Notes: generated by a model not told the origin, from the letters alone. A stretch of DNA of 9,097 nucleotides from Dehalococcoidia bacterium (GCA_030605665.1 JAUWHW010000027.1:1-9097), one strand, 5' to 3'; numbered from the stretch's first letter, positions 1 to 6,428 are shown. Program-made: numbers and translations.

Positions 1-86
1 CTGCCAGTCATCTTGCCCATCTCCACCTGGTTTAATACCATTAACCTTCTCTGTTCTTTTTTGTTCAATGTCACCATCTCCTTCAT
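1..86 (-). CDS. Transposase N-terminal fragment (ISNCY-like), partial at the window edge
   Basis: From ATG at 86-84 the minus strand encodes 28 residues before the window ends, beginning MKEMVTLNKKEQRRLMVLNQ and continuing VEMGKMTG. A pattern of a basic 'KEQRRL.VL..VE.GK.T' followed by a helix-turn-helix is typical of the N-terminus of ISNCY-family transposases, and IS481-type transposases start similarly. This is recognition from memory over a short stretch. A second in-frame ATG at 77-75 follows AAGGAG with no spacing, so the upstream ATG is preferred. The catalytic DDE domain would lie outside the window. Confidence 0.6.
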   Translation of the reverse strand, partial: MKEMVTLNKKEQRRLMVLNQVEMGKMTG

Positions 87-87
87 A

Positions 88-136
88 GGGTGACATTTTC
101 TCAGAACACTTAGAGGGTGACAAAATCATAGAACAC
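88..136. repeat. Tandem end repeats of the insertion sequence (two 22-bp copies)
   Basis: Two direct copies lie at 88-109 and 115-136. Both have the form GGGTGACA-N7-AGAACAC, with a 27-bp period. An inverted partial copy, TGTTCAATGTCACC, occurs at 62-75 inside the first transposase codons. Repeated sites at a transposon end are commonly transposase-binding sites, so these most likely are such sites. That role is inferred from position. Confidence 0.6.
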
Positions 137-157
137 CAACATTGGAGACTAAAGGTA

Positions 158-186
158 TTGACACAGGTTTATCTGCCAGGCACAAT
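158..186 (+). promoter_or_regulatory. Sigma-70-type promoter for the substrate-binding protein gene
   Basis: A perfect -35 box TTGACA at 158-163 is followed by a 17-bp spacer and the -10 box CACAAT at 181-186 (four of six consensus bases). Transcription would start near 193, giving a leader of about 25 bases that contains the Shine-Dalgarno AGGAGG at 208-213. The promoter lies just outside the insertion sequence end, so it does not depend on the element. Confidence 0.6.
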
Positions 187-218
187 TAATGATTAAATTT
201 CTATAAAAGGAGGGGAAC

Positions 219-1391
219 ATGATTAAAAAACTATTATTAGTGGTAGCTGCTCTGAGTTTGCTTATTCCCGCGGTGGCTTGCGGGCCAAAGGAGGCTGAGA
301 CAATCAAGATAGGCTGTGTGCTAGAGCTCACTGGGGAATTGGGTCATATGGGGGAGATGATGCTGGATGGTGCCAGGATGGCAGTTGATGAGATCAATGC
401 TGCTGGTGGGGTATTGGGAAAGCAGGTGGAATTAGTGGAAGAGGATGGCGGTACAGACCCAGCCAAAGGCTTTGACAGAGTTAAAAAGCTGGTGGAGATA
501 GACGGGGTACAAGTAATTGTCGGTCCTATGATCACCCCAACGTCTGAGCTTTCAATGCCATATGCCAAGGTGCACAAAATCCCCCTGATAACGATGTCAG
601 CTACAGGGGTTCCGCTTTCTGAGTTAGAGGGGACAGAGTGGTACTTCCGCACCTGCCTGCGTGATGATGCTCAAGGTCGGTTGTTAGCCGAAATCGTTAT
701 GGATAAAGGCTATACCAGTTTGGCTACTATAGTATTGGATAATACTTATGGCATAGGTTTAGAAGCAGGGCTTGTTGAGGGACTTGAAGAGGCAGGATAC
801 CAGTTTGAACATGTGGTATCGATACATTACGATATCGCCAAGAAGGACTATCGCACCGAGCTAGGGCTAATTAGGGATCGCAACCCAGATGTAGTTCTGG
901 CTGTTACCTACGGTGATGATGGCATCATAGTCTTTAAACAGGCTCTAGAGATGGGCCTGGATGAAATTGCCTGGCTTGGCTGCGATGGCAATTACGGCTC
1001 AGCTCTATTTGCAGAACCGAAGAGCGCTGAGTTCATGGAGAAGGCTATTGTTGCTGGAACTAGAACTGTTGGCACAGGGCCAGCTTATGAACAGTTTGTT
1101 CCTACATATACTGAGAAGTTTGGTGCAGCTCCTGAAACTTACTGCGATACTACCTATGATGCGGTATGGGCAATAGCCAAGGCAATAGAGGCAGCCGGTG
1201 TCTATGACGGTGAAGCAATAAAGGCTGCCTTGATCGAGCTGGAATTTGACGGTGCCACTGGCCCTATCTCCTTCAATGAATTAGGCGATCGTACCTCCGG
1301 TACCTTTGAGGTTTGGGAAGTGGTGAAGGATGCTACCACTGAAACTGGCTACAGAAATGCTACAATAGAGATAGTTGCCTGGAGCATGTAA
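219..1391 (+). CDS. ABC transporter substrate-binding lipoprotein, branched-chain amino acid/amide type
   Basis: This is a 390-residue extracytoplasmic solute-binding protein of the Leu/Ile/Val-binding (Peripla_BP_6) family, the ligand-capturing part of a high-affinity ABC importer. The N-terminus has two lysines, a hydrophobic stretch (about residues 5-19) and a lipobox ending AVAC with Cys21, so it should be a membrane-anchored lipoprotein. The mature part opens with TIKIGCVLELTGELG and GARMAVDEINAAGGVLGKQV, the characteristic first strand and helix of this fold, and 'VIVGPMITPTS' near residue 100 is the usual ligand-loop region. AGGAGG sits five bases before ATG 219. No permease or ATPase gene follows, so it is either an orphan binding protein or serves a transporter encoded elsewhere. 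The substrate cannot be named: relatives bind amino acids, amides, urea or aromatic acids. Confidence 0.9.
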   Translation: MIKKLLLVVAALSLLIPAVACGPKEAETIKIGCVLELTGELGHMGEMMLDGARMAVDEINAAGGVLGKQVELVEEDGGTDPAKGFDRVKKLVEIDGVQVIVGPMITPTSELSMPYAKVHKIPLITMSATGVPLSELEGTEWYFRTCLRDDAQGRLLAEIVMDKGYTSLATIVLDNTYGIGLEAGLVEGLEEAGYQFEHVVSIHYDIAKKDYRTELGLIRDRNPDVVLAVTYGDDGIIVFKQALEMGLDEIAWLGCDGNYGSALFAEPKSAEFMEKAIVAGTRTVGTGPAYEQFVPTYTEKFGAAPETYCDTTYDAVWAIAKAIEAAGVYDGEAIKAALIELEFDGATGPISFNELGDRTSGTFEVWEVVKDATTETGYRNATIEIVAWSM

Positions 1392-1396
1392 GTAAC

Positions 1397-1423
1397 ACTA
1401 GCAATCGTCCTTCGATTGCTAGT
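1397..1423 (+). terminator. Perfect 11-bp hairpin just after the binding-protein stop
   Basis: ACTAGCAATCG at 1397-1407 pairs perfectly with CGATTGCTAGT at 1413-1423 around a five-base loop, starting six bases after the stop codon. No T-run follows, so it is not a canonical intrinsic terminator. It may stabilise the mRNA 3' end or act with the next hairpin. Confidence 0.5.
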
Positions 1424-1431
1424 TGAGACAT

Positions 1432-1472
1432 GGAGTGCTATCACAGTGTGGTTGTGGTAGCACTCTGCTTTA
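1432..1472 (+). terminator. Second hairpin with a short T-rich tail, probable intrinsic terminator
   Basis: GAGTGCTATCACA at 1433-1445 pairs with TGTGGTAGCACTC at 1453-1465 (13 pairs including one G-U) around a seven-base loop. It is followed by TGCTTTAT, a weak U-tract. This is the better terminator candidate of the two hairpins. It ends only a few bases before the proposed GTG start of the next gene, so it could also act as a leader structure for that gene. Confidence 0.5.
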
Positions 1473-1478
1473 TCAGGC

Positions 1479-2378
1479 GTGATTTTGGAAAGAGAGGACA
1501 TCGCAGCAATTGGCGAGCTGGACAGTTTGAAGGTTACGGTCCTGGCGGAGGATTCTGTCCTTTACGAAGGCCCATATTTGGGGCAGCACGGAGTCTCCTT
1601 TCTTCTTGAAGGAACAAAGGACTCGGATATTAGGAGAATCCTTGTTGATGTGGGTCAAAATTCACAGGCTTTGCTTAGCAATATGAGGATTATGAATGTT
1701 TCCCCATCGGCTATTGATGCTATCGTTCTAACTCATTGTCACTATGACCACACCAGAGGAGTAGTGAATATGCTCAGAGAAATAGGTAAGAGGGATGTTA
1801 CGGTAATTGCTCATCCAGCTATCTTCCGTCCAAATTTTGTTATTAATACCTATTTTAGGCATGTAGGCATTATGCCTGATGATTCGAAGGAGAACATGGA
1901 AAAAGCTGGTGGTAGCCTTTTTCTCACTAAAGATCCCTTTGTGCTTATGCCCGGGATTATGACGACCGGCGAAGTAAAGAGGCAGACTGATTTTGAGGAA
2001 GTAGGGATAAAGCTGAAGACGATAGAAAATGGCAGGGTCAAAGATGACCAGATGCTCGACGATATTTCTGTGGTAGCAAACATTAAAGAGAAGGGTCTGG
2101 TAATTGTCACAGGTTGCAGCCATGCTGGAATCGTTAATATTGCCAAGCATGCTATGGAGTTAACCGGCTGTGAGAAAATAGAAGGCATAATTGGTGGTTT
2201 GCATCTTGTGGATGCATCTGATGCTCGAATCAAAAGAACGGTTGAGGAACTTGCCAAATTGAATATATCATGGATATGTGCCGGCCACTGCACGGGTTTC
2301 AAAGCTCAAGTTGAGCTTTACCTTACCTTCCAGGAAAAATTCTCACCCTTACATACTGGCATGCAATTTGAGATTTGA
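1479..2378 (+). CDS. Metallo-beta-lactamase-fold hydrolase, COG1237 type
   Basis: A 299-residue protein of the metallo-beta-lactamase fold. The metal site is visible: LTHCHYDH at residues 84-91 gives His86, His88, Asp90 and His91; TGCSHAG at 211-217 gives His215; GGLH at 239-242 and AGHCTG at 268-273 give His242 and His270. The order THCHYDHTRG / TGCSHAGI / GGLHL / AGHCTG matches the COG1237 subfamily, whose archaeal members are annotated as 7,8-dihydropterin-6-methyl-4-(beta-D-ribofuranosyl)aminobenzene-5'-phosphate synthase. That name is weakly supported for bacteria, so the substrate is left open. No signal peptide, so it should be cytoplasmic. The GTG start at 1479 has no good Shine-Dalgarno; in-frame TTG codons at 1485 and 1527 are alternatives. 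The gene has no obvious partner: upstream lies a hairpin terminator and downstream a converging pseudogene two bases away. Confidence 0.85.
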   Translation: MILEREDIAAIGELDSLKVTVLAEDSVLYEGPYLGQHGVSFLLEGTKDSDIRRILVDVGQNSQALLSNMRIMNVSPSAIDAIVLTHCHYDHTRGVVNMLREIGKRDVTVIAHPAIFRPNFVINTYFRHVGIMPDDSKENMEKAGGSLFLTKDPFVLMPGIMTTGEVKRQTDFEEVGIKLKTIENGRVKDDQMLDDISVVANIKEKGLVIVTGCSHAGIVNIAKHAMELTGCEKIEGIIGGLHLVDASDARIKRTVEELAKLNISWICAGHCTGFKAQVELYLTFQEKFSPLHTGMQFEI

Positions 2379-2379
2379 T

Positions 2380-2892
2380 TTACAATAGCTTATTCCAAAT
2401 CTTCCGGAAAGGCTTTCCGCCCTTATTATGGAAGATGCCAATTTGGGAGAAACTGGGAACATACATATCATCGAGCCTGGTAGCTTGCCGTAGTAGCTCT
2501 CATTTATTGCCCCTATATGCTCGGAACACCTCCAACAGTTCCAGTACTATTCCCTCGCCTCCGCCAATTACAAATAGACCAATGAAGTCAGCCATAGGCT
2601 CGGGATTAAGAGCGCAACTACCACCGGCTACTACCAAGGGGTGAGAATCTTCTCTCTGAAAGCTAAATTAAGGATATTTAGCACGTTAGTATAGCTAAGC
2701 TTGTAGCCTAAGGAAAAGCCAATGATATCAAATTCCTTTAAGGAGTGTTTAGATTCTAGGCTAAAAAGCGGGATATTCTGCTTTCGCAAAACGGCTTCCA
2801 TGTCTATCCATGGGGCATAAACTCTTTCTGCCAATATACCCCCAGCATAGCGAGCGGGTTTGGAAAACCTGGTTTAAGATATTATTAAGGTT
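2380..2892 (-). pseudogene. Decayed, truncated B12-binding radical-SAM protein gene (TIGR03960-like)
   Basis: Three minus-strand frames together give the N-terminal part of the fused B12-binding radical-SAM family known as TIGR03960: SKPARYAGG, then AERVYAPWIDMEAVLRKQ, DIIGFSLGYKLSYTNVLN, and REDSHPLVVAGGSCALNPEP. Visible lesions in gene order are: a +1 shift in a four-base run at 2864-2867; an apparent loss of about 40 codons at 2829-2846, where SKPARYAGG is joined directly to LAERVYAPW; a shift plus small loss near 2655-2662, after 'NLA'; an in-frame TGA at 2502-2500 where the family would have a sense codon (one change from CGA Arg); and loss of everything past roughly residue 220, ending at TAA 2382-2380. 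No start codon remains in the first frame. The radical-SAM cysteine motif is absent, so no product is expected. Family lengths and gaps are from memory. Confidence 0.85.
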
Positions 2893-2974
2893 TTCCTTTT
2901 TTCCTTAGTGTAAGCATAGTAGCCCGTCTTCACTTCCACCTTCAAAGGAAAGATTTAATTTGTTCTTGGTTCTG

Positions 2975-3003
2975 TTGACTTAGCATGTTGCCTGCGATAT
3001 GAT
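2975..3003 (+). promoter_or_regulatory. Strong sigma-70-type promoter for recA
   Basis: TTGACT at 2975-2980 (five of six), a 17-bp spacer and TATGAT at 2998-3003 (five of six) form the best promoter in the window. Transcription would start near 3010, leaving a leader of about 24 bases. I looked for a LexA/SOS operator of the Gram-positive type (GAAC-N4-GTTC-like) or the E. coli type (CTGT-N8-ACAG-like) over and around it and saw none. Confidence 0.65.
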
Positions 3004-3033
3004 TGTTTTAGTTAACTTTTTAGATATTTCAAA

Positions 3034-4068
3034 ATGGCCACGGGAAAAGAAAAGGCAGTAGAATTAGCCATTGAGCAGATTGAAAGGCAATTCGGCAAAG
3101 GCTCGATTATGAAGTTAGGCGAAACTGCAGCCAGAATGCCTGAGGATGCTATTCCAACTGGGTCATTGGCTCTTGATTTAGCTTTAGGGATAGGGGGCAT
3201 ACCTAGAGGCCGAGTTAGCGAAATATTTGGCTCTGAGGCCTCAGGTAAAACTACACTTGGCCAGCATATAATTGCCGAGGCTCAAAAGGCTGGTGGCATT
3301 GCGGCATACATTGATGCTGAGCATGCTCTTGACCCTTTATATGCTTCTAACTGTGGCGTTAGGATAGACGATTTGCTTATTTCCCAGCCTGATAATGGTG
3401 AGCAAGCTTTAGAGATTACTGAAACTCTGGTGAGAAGCGGTGCTGTGGATGTGATAGTCATAGATAGCGTGGCAGCTCTGGTACCCAAAGCGGAGATAGA
3501 AGGTGAGATGGGTGATGTCCATGTTGGTTTGCAGGCTCGATTGATGTCCCAGGCATTAAGAAAACTGACGGCTGCTATCGGTAGGTCCAGAACAGCGGTA
3601 ATCTTTGTTAATCAGCTACGGGAGAAGGTGGGCATCATTTTCGGCAACCCAGAGGTAACTCCGGGAGGAAGAGCACTCAAATTCTATAGCTCGGTGAGGA
3701 TAGATTTAAGGCGAGGTGACCCCATCAAGCTGGGCTCTGAAGTAGTAGGCGCCAAGGTGAGAGCCAGAGTGGTCAAAAATAAGGTAGCTCCGCCTTTCCG
3801 CAGGGCCGAATTCGACATAATGTTCAATCGTGGCATAAGCAAAGAAGGAGATTTGGTTGACCTGGGAGTGGCAGCAGGTATAGTGAAAAAAGCTGGTGCA
3901 TTCTTCACTTATAATGAGGCAAAGTTGGGGCAAGGCAGAGAAAATGCCAAAGATTACTTGAGGCAGCACCCAGAGATTGCTTCACAGTTAGAACGTGAAA
4001 TCAGAGCTTCAACAGCTATCCCTACCCTCCCTAAGAGCGAGAGTGTGGAAGTCTCCGCTGAAGAATAG
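3034..4068 (+). CDS. recA: RecA recombinase
   Basis: A 344-residue RecA, the ATP-dependent strand-exchange protein and LexA co-protease. Numbering matches E. coli: Walker A at 66-74, Glu96 in [10 protein letters not shown], Walker B at 138-146 with Asp144, Gln194 in FVNQ, loop L1 near 156-165 ([10 protein letters not shown]) and L2 near 195-212 ([16 protein letters not shown]). The N-terminal helix '[25 protein letters not shown]' type segment is intact and the tail is short and acidic. Walker A reads GSEASGKTT, where the usual sequence is GPESSGKTT, so positions 67 and 69 are changed while Gly71, Lys72 and Thr73 are kept. The start fits the family length exactly. There is no Shine-Dalgarno: the 20 bases before ATG are T/A-rich. 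recX follows with an overlap, and recA probably drives it. Confidence 0.97.
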   Translation: MATGKEKAVELAIEQIERQFGKGSIMKLGETAARMPEDAIPTGSLALDLALGIGGIPRGRVSEIFGSEASGKTTLGQHIIAEAQKAGGIAAYIDAEHALDPLYASNCGVRIDDLLISQPDNGEQALEITETLVRSGAVDVIVIDSVAALVPKAEIEGEMGDVHVGLQARLMSQALRKLTAAIGRSRTAVIFVNQLREKVGIIFGNPEVTPGGRALKFYSSVRIDLRRGDPIKLGSEVVGAKVRARVVKNKVAPPFRRAEFDIMFNRGISKEGDLVDLGVAAGIVKKAGAFFTYNEAKLGQGRENAKDYLRQHPEIASQLEREIRASTAIPTLPKSESVEVSAEE

Positions 4069-4588
4069 TGACACTCAGGTAGAAAAGAGCCTGTTGCTAA
4101 ACAACAGTACCCTCCAACATTGTCTTGATGCAGCTTACCGTTATCTTAGTTATCGCTCACGTAGTGAAGCGGAGGTAAAGCAGCGACTTCGCCAGCGTGG
4201 CTTTGATACTGAAGTAGTGGAAAAAACAATCGCCAAACTTAAAGAACAGAATTTAATTGACGATCTTGCCTTTGCCCAATTTTGGAAGGAGAATCGACTA
4301 TCCTTTAAGCCCAAGAGCAAAAGATTAATAGAAAAGGAATTAAAGGATAAAAAGGTAGCTGCAGAGATTATTGAGCGGATAACTAAGGATATAGATGATA
4401 TAGACAATGCTTATAAGTTAGGCTGTAGGCGAATGTATATCCTTGCTGATTTAGATTACCCTGATTTTTATCGACGTTTATCAAATTATCTTGGTTATCG
4501 TGGCTTTAGTTACCAGGTTATCCGTGATACAGTAGCCCACTTATGGCGAGAGAAAGAAAATAAACGGTTAAATTGCCGCTATAGCTAG
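4043..4588 (+). CDS. recX: RecX regulatory protein
   Basis: A RecX-family protein of about 181 residues from the proposed GTG start. RecX binds RecA filaments and limits or modulates their activity. The protein is all helical and basic, with RecX three-helix repeats visible as [56 protein letters not shown] and [15 protein letters not shown]. Position directly after recA is the classic arrangement. The start is uncertain: GTG 4043 overlaps recA by 26 bases and has a weak AAGAGCGAGA upstream; GTG 3995 would overlap by 74 bases; TTG 4094 would lie just after recA and still keep the conserved region. The 3' end overlaps the convergent oadB-like gene by 21 bases. Confidence 0.9.
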   Translation: MWKSPLKNSDTQVEKSLLLNNSTLQHCLDAAYRYLSYRSRSEAEVKQRLRQRGFDTEVVEKTIAKLKEQNLIDDLAFAQFWKENRLSFKPKSKRLIEKELKDKKVAAEIIERITKDIDDIDNAYKLGCRRMYILADLDYPDFYRRLSNYLGYRGFSYQVIRDTVAHLWREKENKRLNCRYS

Positions 4589-5749
4589 AAACACTCCCGC
4601 TGCGGTAGCCGTGCCAATAACACCAGCGGCATTAGGTCCCATAGCATGCATTAAAAGAAAATTCCTGGGGTTGGCTTGTTGTCCCAACCTCTGCACCACT
4701 CTGGATGACATGGGAACCGCTGAAACACCGGCGGCCCCAATCATGGGGTTTATCTTCGGCTTTAAGAACAGATTCATTAGCTTGGCAAAGAGCACGCCAC
4801 CCATGGTAGCGAAGGCAAAGGCAACTATACCTAAACCAAAGACCATTAGCGGTTTGGGGAGCAAAAATGATGTAGCCGCTACATAAGCACCCACACAAAC
4901 ACCAAGGAAGACGGTCATTATGTCTACAAAAGCCCCAGCCATAGTCGCACCTAACCTATCAGTAACACCACTTACACGTAGAAGATTGCCAAGCATAAAA
5001 CAACTAATGATGGGCAATGCCTCGGGGACGAGAAGCCCAACAACAACCATGACCATAATGGGGAATATTATCTCCTCTGCCTTAGAGATTTCCCGCAGCT
5101 TCGGTGCCATATATGTTTTTCTTTCCTTTTCAGTGGTTACCGCCTTAATTACCGGAGGTTGGATTAATGGCACCATAGCCATATAAGTATAAGCAGCTAT
5201 AGCGGTAGCACCTAGAAGCCAAGGCGCTAGCCTTGTGGTAAGGTAGACTGTAGTGGGGCCGTCCGCACCACCTATAATCCCTATGCTGCAAGCCTCCGGG
5301 ATATTGAATCCCAGTGCTAGAGCCATAAAGAAAGCAGCATAAACTCCAAGCTGAGCTGCAGCTCCCAGGAGGAAGTAAATAGGCCGAGCGATAAGAGGGC
5401 CAAAGTCGGTCATCGCTCCTATGCCTATGAATATGAACAGGGGAATTAGTCCCCAACCAAAGCCATATTGGAAAATGCGGGATAGAAATCCAATTGGTCT
5501 CCCCCCCTGCTCCATTAGCGCTGCCCAAGTAGGCGGTAAATAATCCACCATAGTTCCATCAGGCATTTGGAACCCCATAACATGATAGCCTAGAGGTATG
5601 TTAACCAGGATGATACCAAAGCCTATGGGCACTAAAAGTAGCGGTTCCCATTTCTTAGCTATGCCCAGGTAAATTAAGGTACCTGCCATAACCCACATTA
5701 CCAAGTGCTGCCAGGTGAAGTAAGCAAGTCCCATTTCCATGCCAAACAT
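4568..5749 (-). CDS. Na+-translocating decarboxylase beta subunit (OadB/GcdB/MmdB family)
   Basis: A 393-residue polytopic membrane protein with about nine to eleven hydrophobic segments, the ion channel of biotin-dependent sodium-pumping decarboxylases (oxaloacetate, methylmalonyl-CoA or glutaconyl-CoA). Signature sequences are IPEACSIGIIGGADGPTTVY at residues 150-169, with Asp163 aligning with the Na+-binding Asp203 of Klebsiella OadB, and NPMIGAAGVSAVPMSSR at 334-350, where Asn334, Gly338, Ser343 and Arg350 have the same spacing as Klebsiella Asn373, Gly377, Ser382 and Arg389. These correspondences are from memory. All key residues are therefore present and the pump is probably functional. 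GGAGGT lies six bases before the ATG. It is downstream of a small membrane protein gene, likely its operon partner. The carboxyltransferase alpha subunit is not in the window, so the decarboxylase substrate cannot be named. Confidence 0.92.
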   Translation of the reverse strand: MFGMEMGLAYFTWQHLVMWVMAGTLIYLGIAKKWEPLLLVPIGFGIILVNIPLGYHVMGFQMPDGTMVDYLPPTWAALMEQGGRPIGFLSRIFQYGFGWGLIPLFIFIGIGAMTDFGPLIARPIYFLLGAAAQLGVYAAFFMALALGFNIPEACSIGIIGGADGPTTVYLTTRLAPWLLGATAIAAYTYMAMVPLIQPPVIKAVTTEKERKTYMAPKLREISKAEEIIFPIMVMVVVGLLVPEALPIISCFMLGNLLRVSGVTDRLGATMAGAFVDIMTVFLGVCVGAYVAATSFLLPKPLMVFGLGIVAFAFATMGGVLFAKLMNLFLKPKINPMIGAAGVSAVPMSSRVVQRLGQQANPRNFLLMHAMGPNAAGVIGTATAAGVFLAIAAI

Positions 5750-5803
5750 GGTTATACCTCCAATTTACCTTGAGTAGAATCCAGTAACAGCGAAGGTTTT
5801 CAA

Positions 5804-5983
5804 TTATCTCTCCGTCTTAGTTTCTTCTGCTTTAGCTTTTTCCTTTCCCCTTTTAATCCTTTGAAATACAAACCCTATTAGCCAAGTTACCACAGCGAGA
5901 ATAATTAGTATGAGAAAGACGGTGCCGAAGCCTTTCCCTGCTAGTAAGCTAGCCTCACCCCAATTTATTGTCATTGATACCAT
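5804..5983 (-). CDS. Small single-pass membrane protein, probable decarboxylase gamma-like (OadG) subunit
   Basis: A 59-codon gene. It begins MVSMTINWGEASLL; a hydrophobic helix follows at about residues 21-40 (TVFLILIILAVVTWLIGFVF), then a highly charged tail (QRIKRGKEKAKAEETKTER). Small size, one transmembrane helix near the N-terminus and a charged cytoplasmic tail are the features of OadG/MmdD-type subunits, which stabilise the complex and bridge alpha to beta. The sequence itself is too short for family identification, so this call depends on its place 54 bases upstream of, and co-oriented with, the beta subunit. A strong Shine-Dalgarno (GGGGAGGT) lies eight bases before ATG 5983-5981, which also supports it as a real gene. 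A second in-frame ATG is at 5974-5972 with worse spacing. Confidence 0.8.
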   Translation of the reverse strand: MVSMTINWGEASLLAGKGFGTVFLILIILAVVTWLIGFVFQRIKRGKEKAKAEETKTER

Positions 5984-6038
5984 AATATTCTACCTCCCCG
6001 AACCTAAAAATATCGCTTATTGTAACACAGATGAAACA

Positions 6039-6067
6039 ATTATATACTGTATTAACTACCGCGGAAA
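6039..6067 (-). promoter_or_regulatory. Candidate promoter for the oadG-oadB unit
   Basis: On the minus strand a perfect TATAAT lies at 6044-6039, about 55 bases before the small gene's start. The -35 position 17 bp upstream holds only a poor match (TTTCCG). A second possible -10, TACAAT, is at 6024-6019, also without a good -35. The call rests on the -10 box and location. Confidence 0.35.
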
Positions 6068-6076
6068 AGAGCTGAG

Positions 6077-6105
6077 TTGCAAAATTTGTCTCTTCCCTCT
6101 AAAAT
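6077..6105 (+). promoter_or_regulatory. Promoter for tRNA-Ile
   Basis: TTGCAA at 6077-6082 (four of six), a 17-bp spacer and TAAAAT at 6100-6105 (five of six) lie 35 bases upstream of the tRNA. It is divergent from the oadG-oadB promoter in the same intergenic gap. Confidence 0.5.
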
Positions 6106-6140
6106 ACTTTCCTGCTTAGTCTAGAAGCTATATAAACAAG

Positions 6141-6217
6141 GGGCCATTAGCTCAGTTGGTTAGAGCACGGTCCTGATAAGACCGGGGTCTGTGGTTCGAG
6201 TCCACAATGGCCCACCA
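6141..6217 (+). tRNA. tRNA-Ile (anticodon GAT)
   Basis: A full cloverleaf can be drawn. The acceptor is GGGCCAT (6141-6147) with ATGGCCC (6207-6213), the D stem GCTC/GAGC, and the anticodon stem CGGTC/GACCG with loop CTGATAA, placing GAT at 6175-6177. The T stem is TGTGG/CCACA with loop TTCGAGT. The discriminator is A6214 and CCA is encoded at 6215-6217. GAT reads isoleucine ATC/ATT codons. Confidence 0.97.
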
Positions 6218-6282
6218 TCTATGTGAGTCTATACTATCTGTCTCGTCTTAGTAAGCAATAATAGATAAGGTAATGCTAGGAT

Positions 6283-6311
6283 TTGTCAGCTCAAATTATA
6301 TTTGGCATAAT
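6283..6311 (+). promoter_or_regulatory. Promoter for tRNA-Ser
   Basis: TTGTCA at 6283-6288 (five of six), a 17-bp spacer and CATAAT at 6306-6311 (five of six) end 21 bases before the tRNA. The two tRNA genes therefore look independently transcribed, although read-through from tRNA-Ile is possible because no terminator is visible between them. Confidence 0.6.
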
Positions 6312-6332
6312 AAATCAGGGACTCCACAGTCC

Positions 6333-6424
6333 GGAGGGATCGCATAGTGGTCTAGTGCGGCCGCCTGCTAAGCGGTTACCCCGAGAAATTGGGGTCGTGG
6401 GTTCAAATCCCACTCCCTCCGCCA
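6333..6424 (+). tRNA. tRNA-Ser (anticodon GCT)
   Basis: Class II tRNA. The acceptor is GGAGGGA (6333-6339) with TCCCTCC (6414-6420), the D stem is a three-pair GCA/TGC, and the anticodon stem is GCCGC/GCGGT with loop CTGCTAA, placing GCT at 6367-6369. A long variable arm has a CCCC/GGGG stem, as expected for serine, and the T stem is GTGGG/CCCAC with loop TTCAAAT. The discriminator is G6421 and CCA is encoded at 6422-6424. It reads AGC/AGT codons. The convergent isomerase gene stops four bases away. Confidence 0.97.
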
Positions 6425-6428
6425 TTTA

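Larger units (their letters stand above)
1..136 (-). mobile_element. 5' end of an ISNCY/IS481-like insertion sequence, cut by the window edge
   Basis: Read on the minus strand, the segment begins near 136 with TGTTCTATGATTTTGTCACC. It holds two tandem end repeats and then the start of a transposase that runs off the left edge. Transposase N-terminus plus repeated end sites just upstream is the expected layout of one end of a complete element. The other end, any target duplication and intactness cannot be judged here. The outer boundary at about 135-137 is an estimate from the end of the outer repeat. Confidence 0.6.

Noticed and set aside
344..652. Minus-strand frame inside the binding-protein gene, and similar antisense frames in the hydrolase, recA, oadB and mutase genes
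   Set aside because: They are antisense shadows of well-supported genes and lack ribosome binding sites or recognisable motifs.
2375..2644. An 89-codon plus-strand open frame after the hydrolase gene
   Set aside because: It lies antisense to the radical-SAM relic, whose minus-strand translation gives clear family motifs (VVAGGSCALNPEP). The plus frame has no recognisable content and no ribosome binding site.
2631..2834. A 67-codon minus-strand frame starting at TTG, as a stand-alone small gene
   Set aside because: Its whole sequence is an internal fragment of the TIGR03960-like protein, bounded by lesions on both sides.
2940..3033. A LexA/SOS operator upstream of recA
   Set aside because: TGTTC and GGTTC occur near 2961-2972 but without a matching inverted half at the right spacing.
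5910..6119. A 69-codon plus-strand frame upstream of tRNA-Ile
   Set aside because: It overlaps the small membrane protein gene in antisense and covers the promoters of two transcripts. It has no family features.
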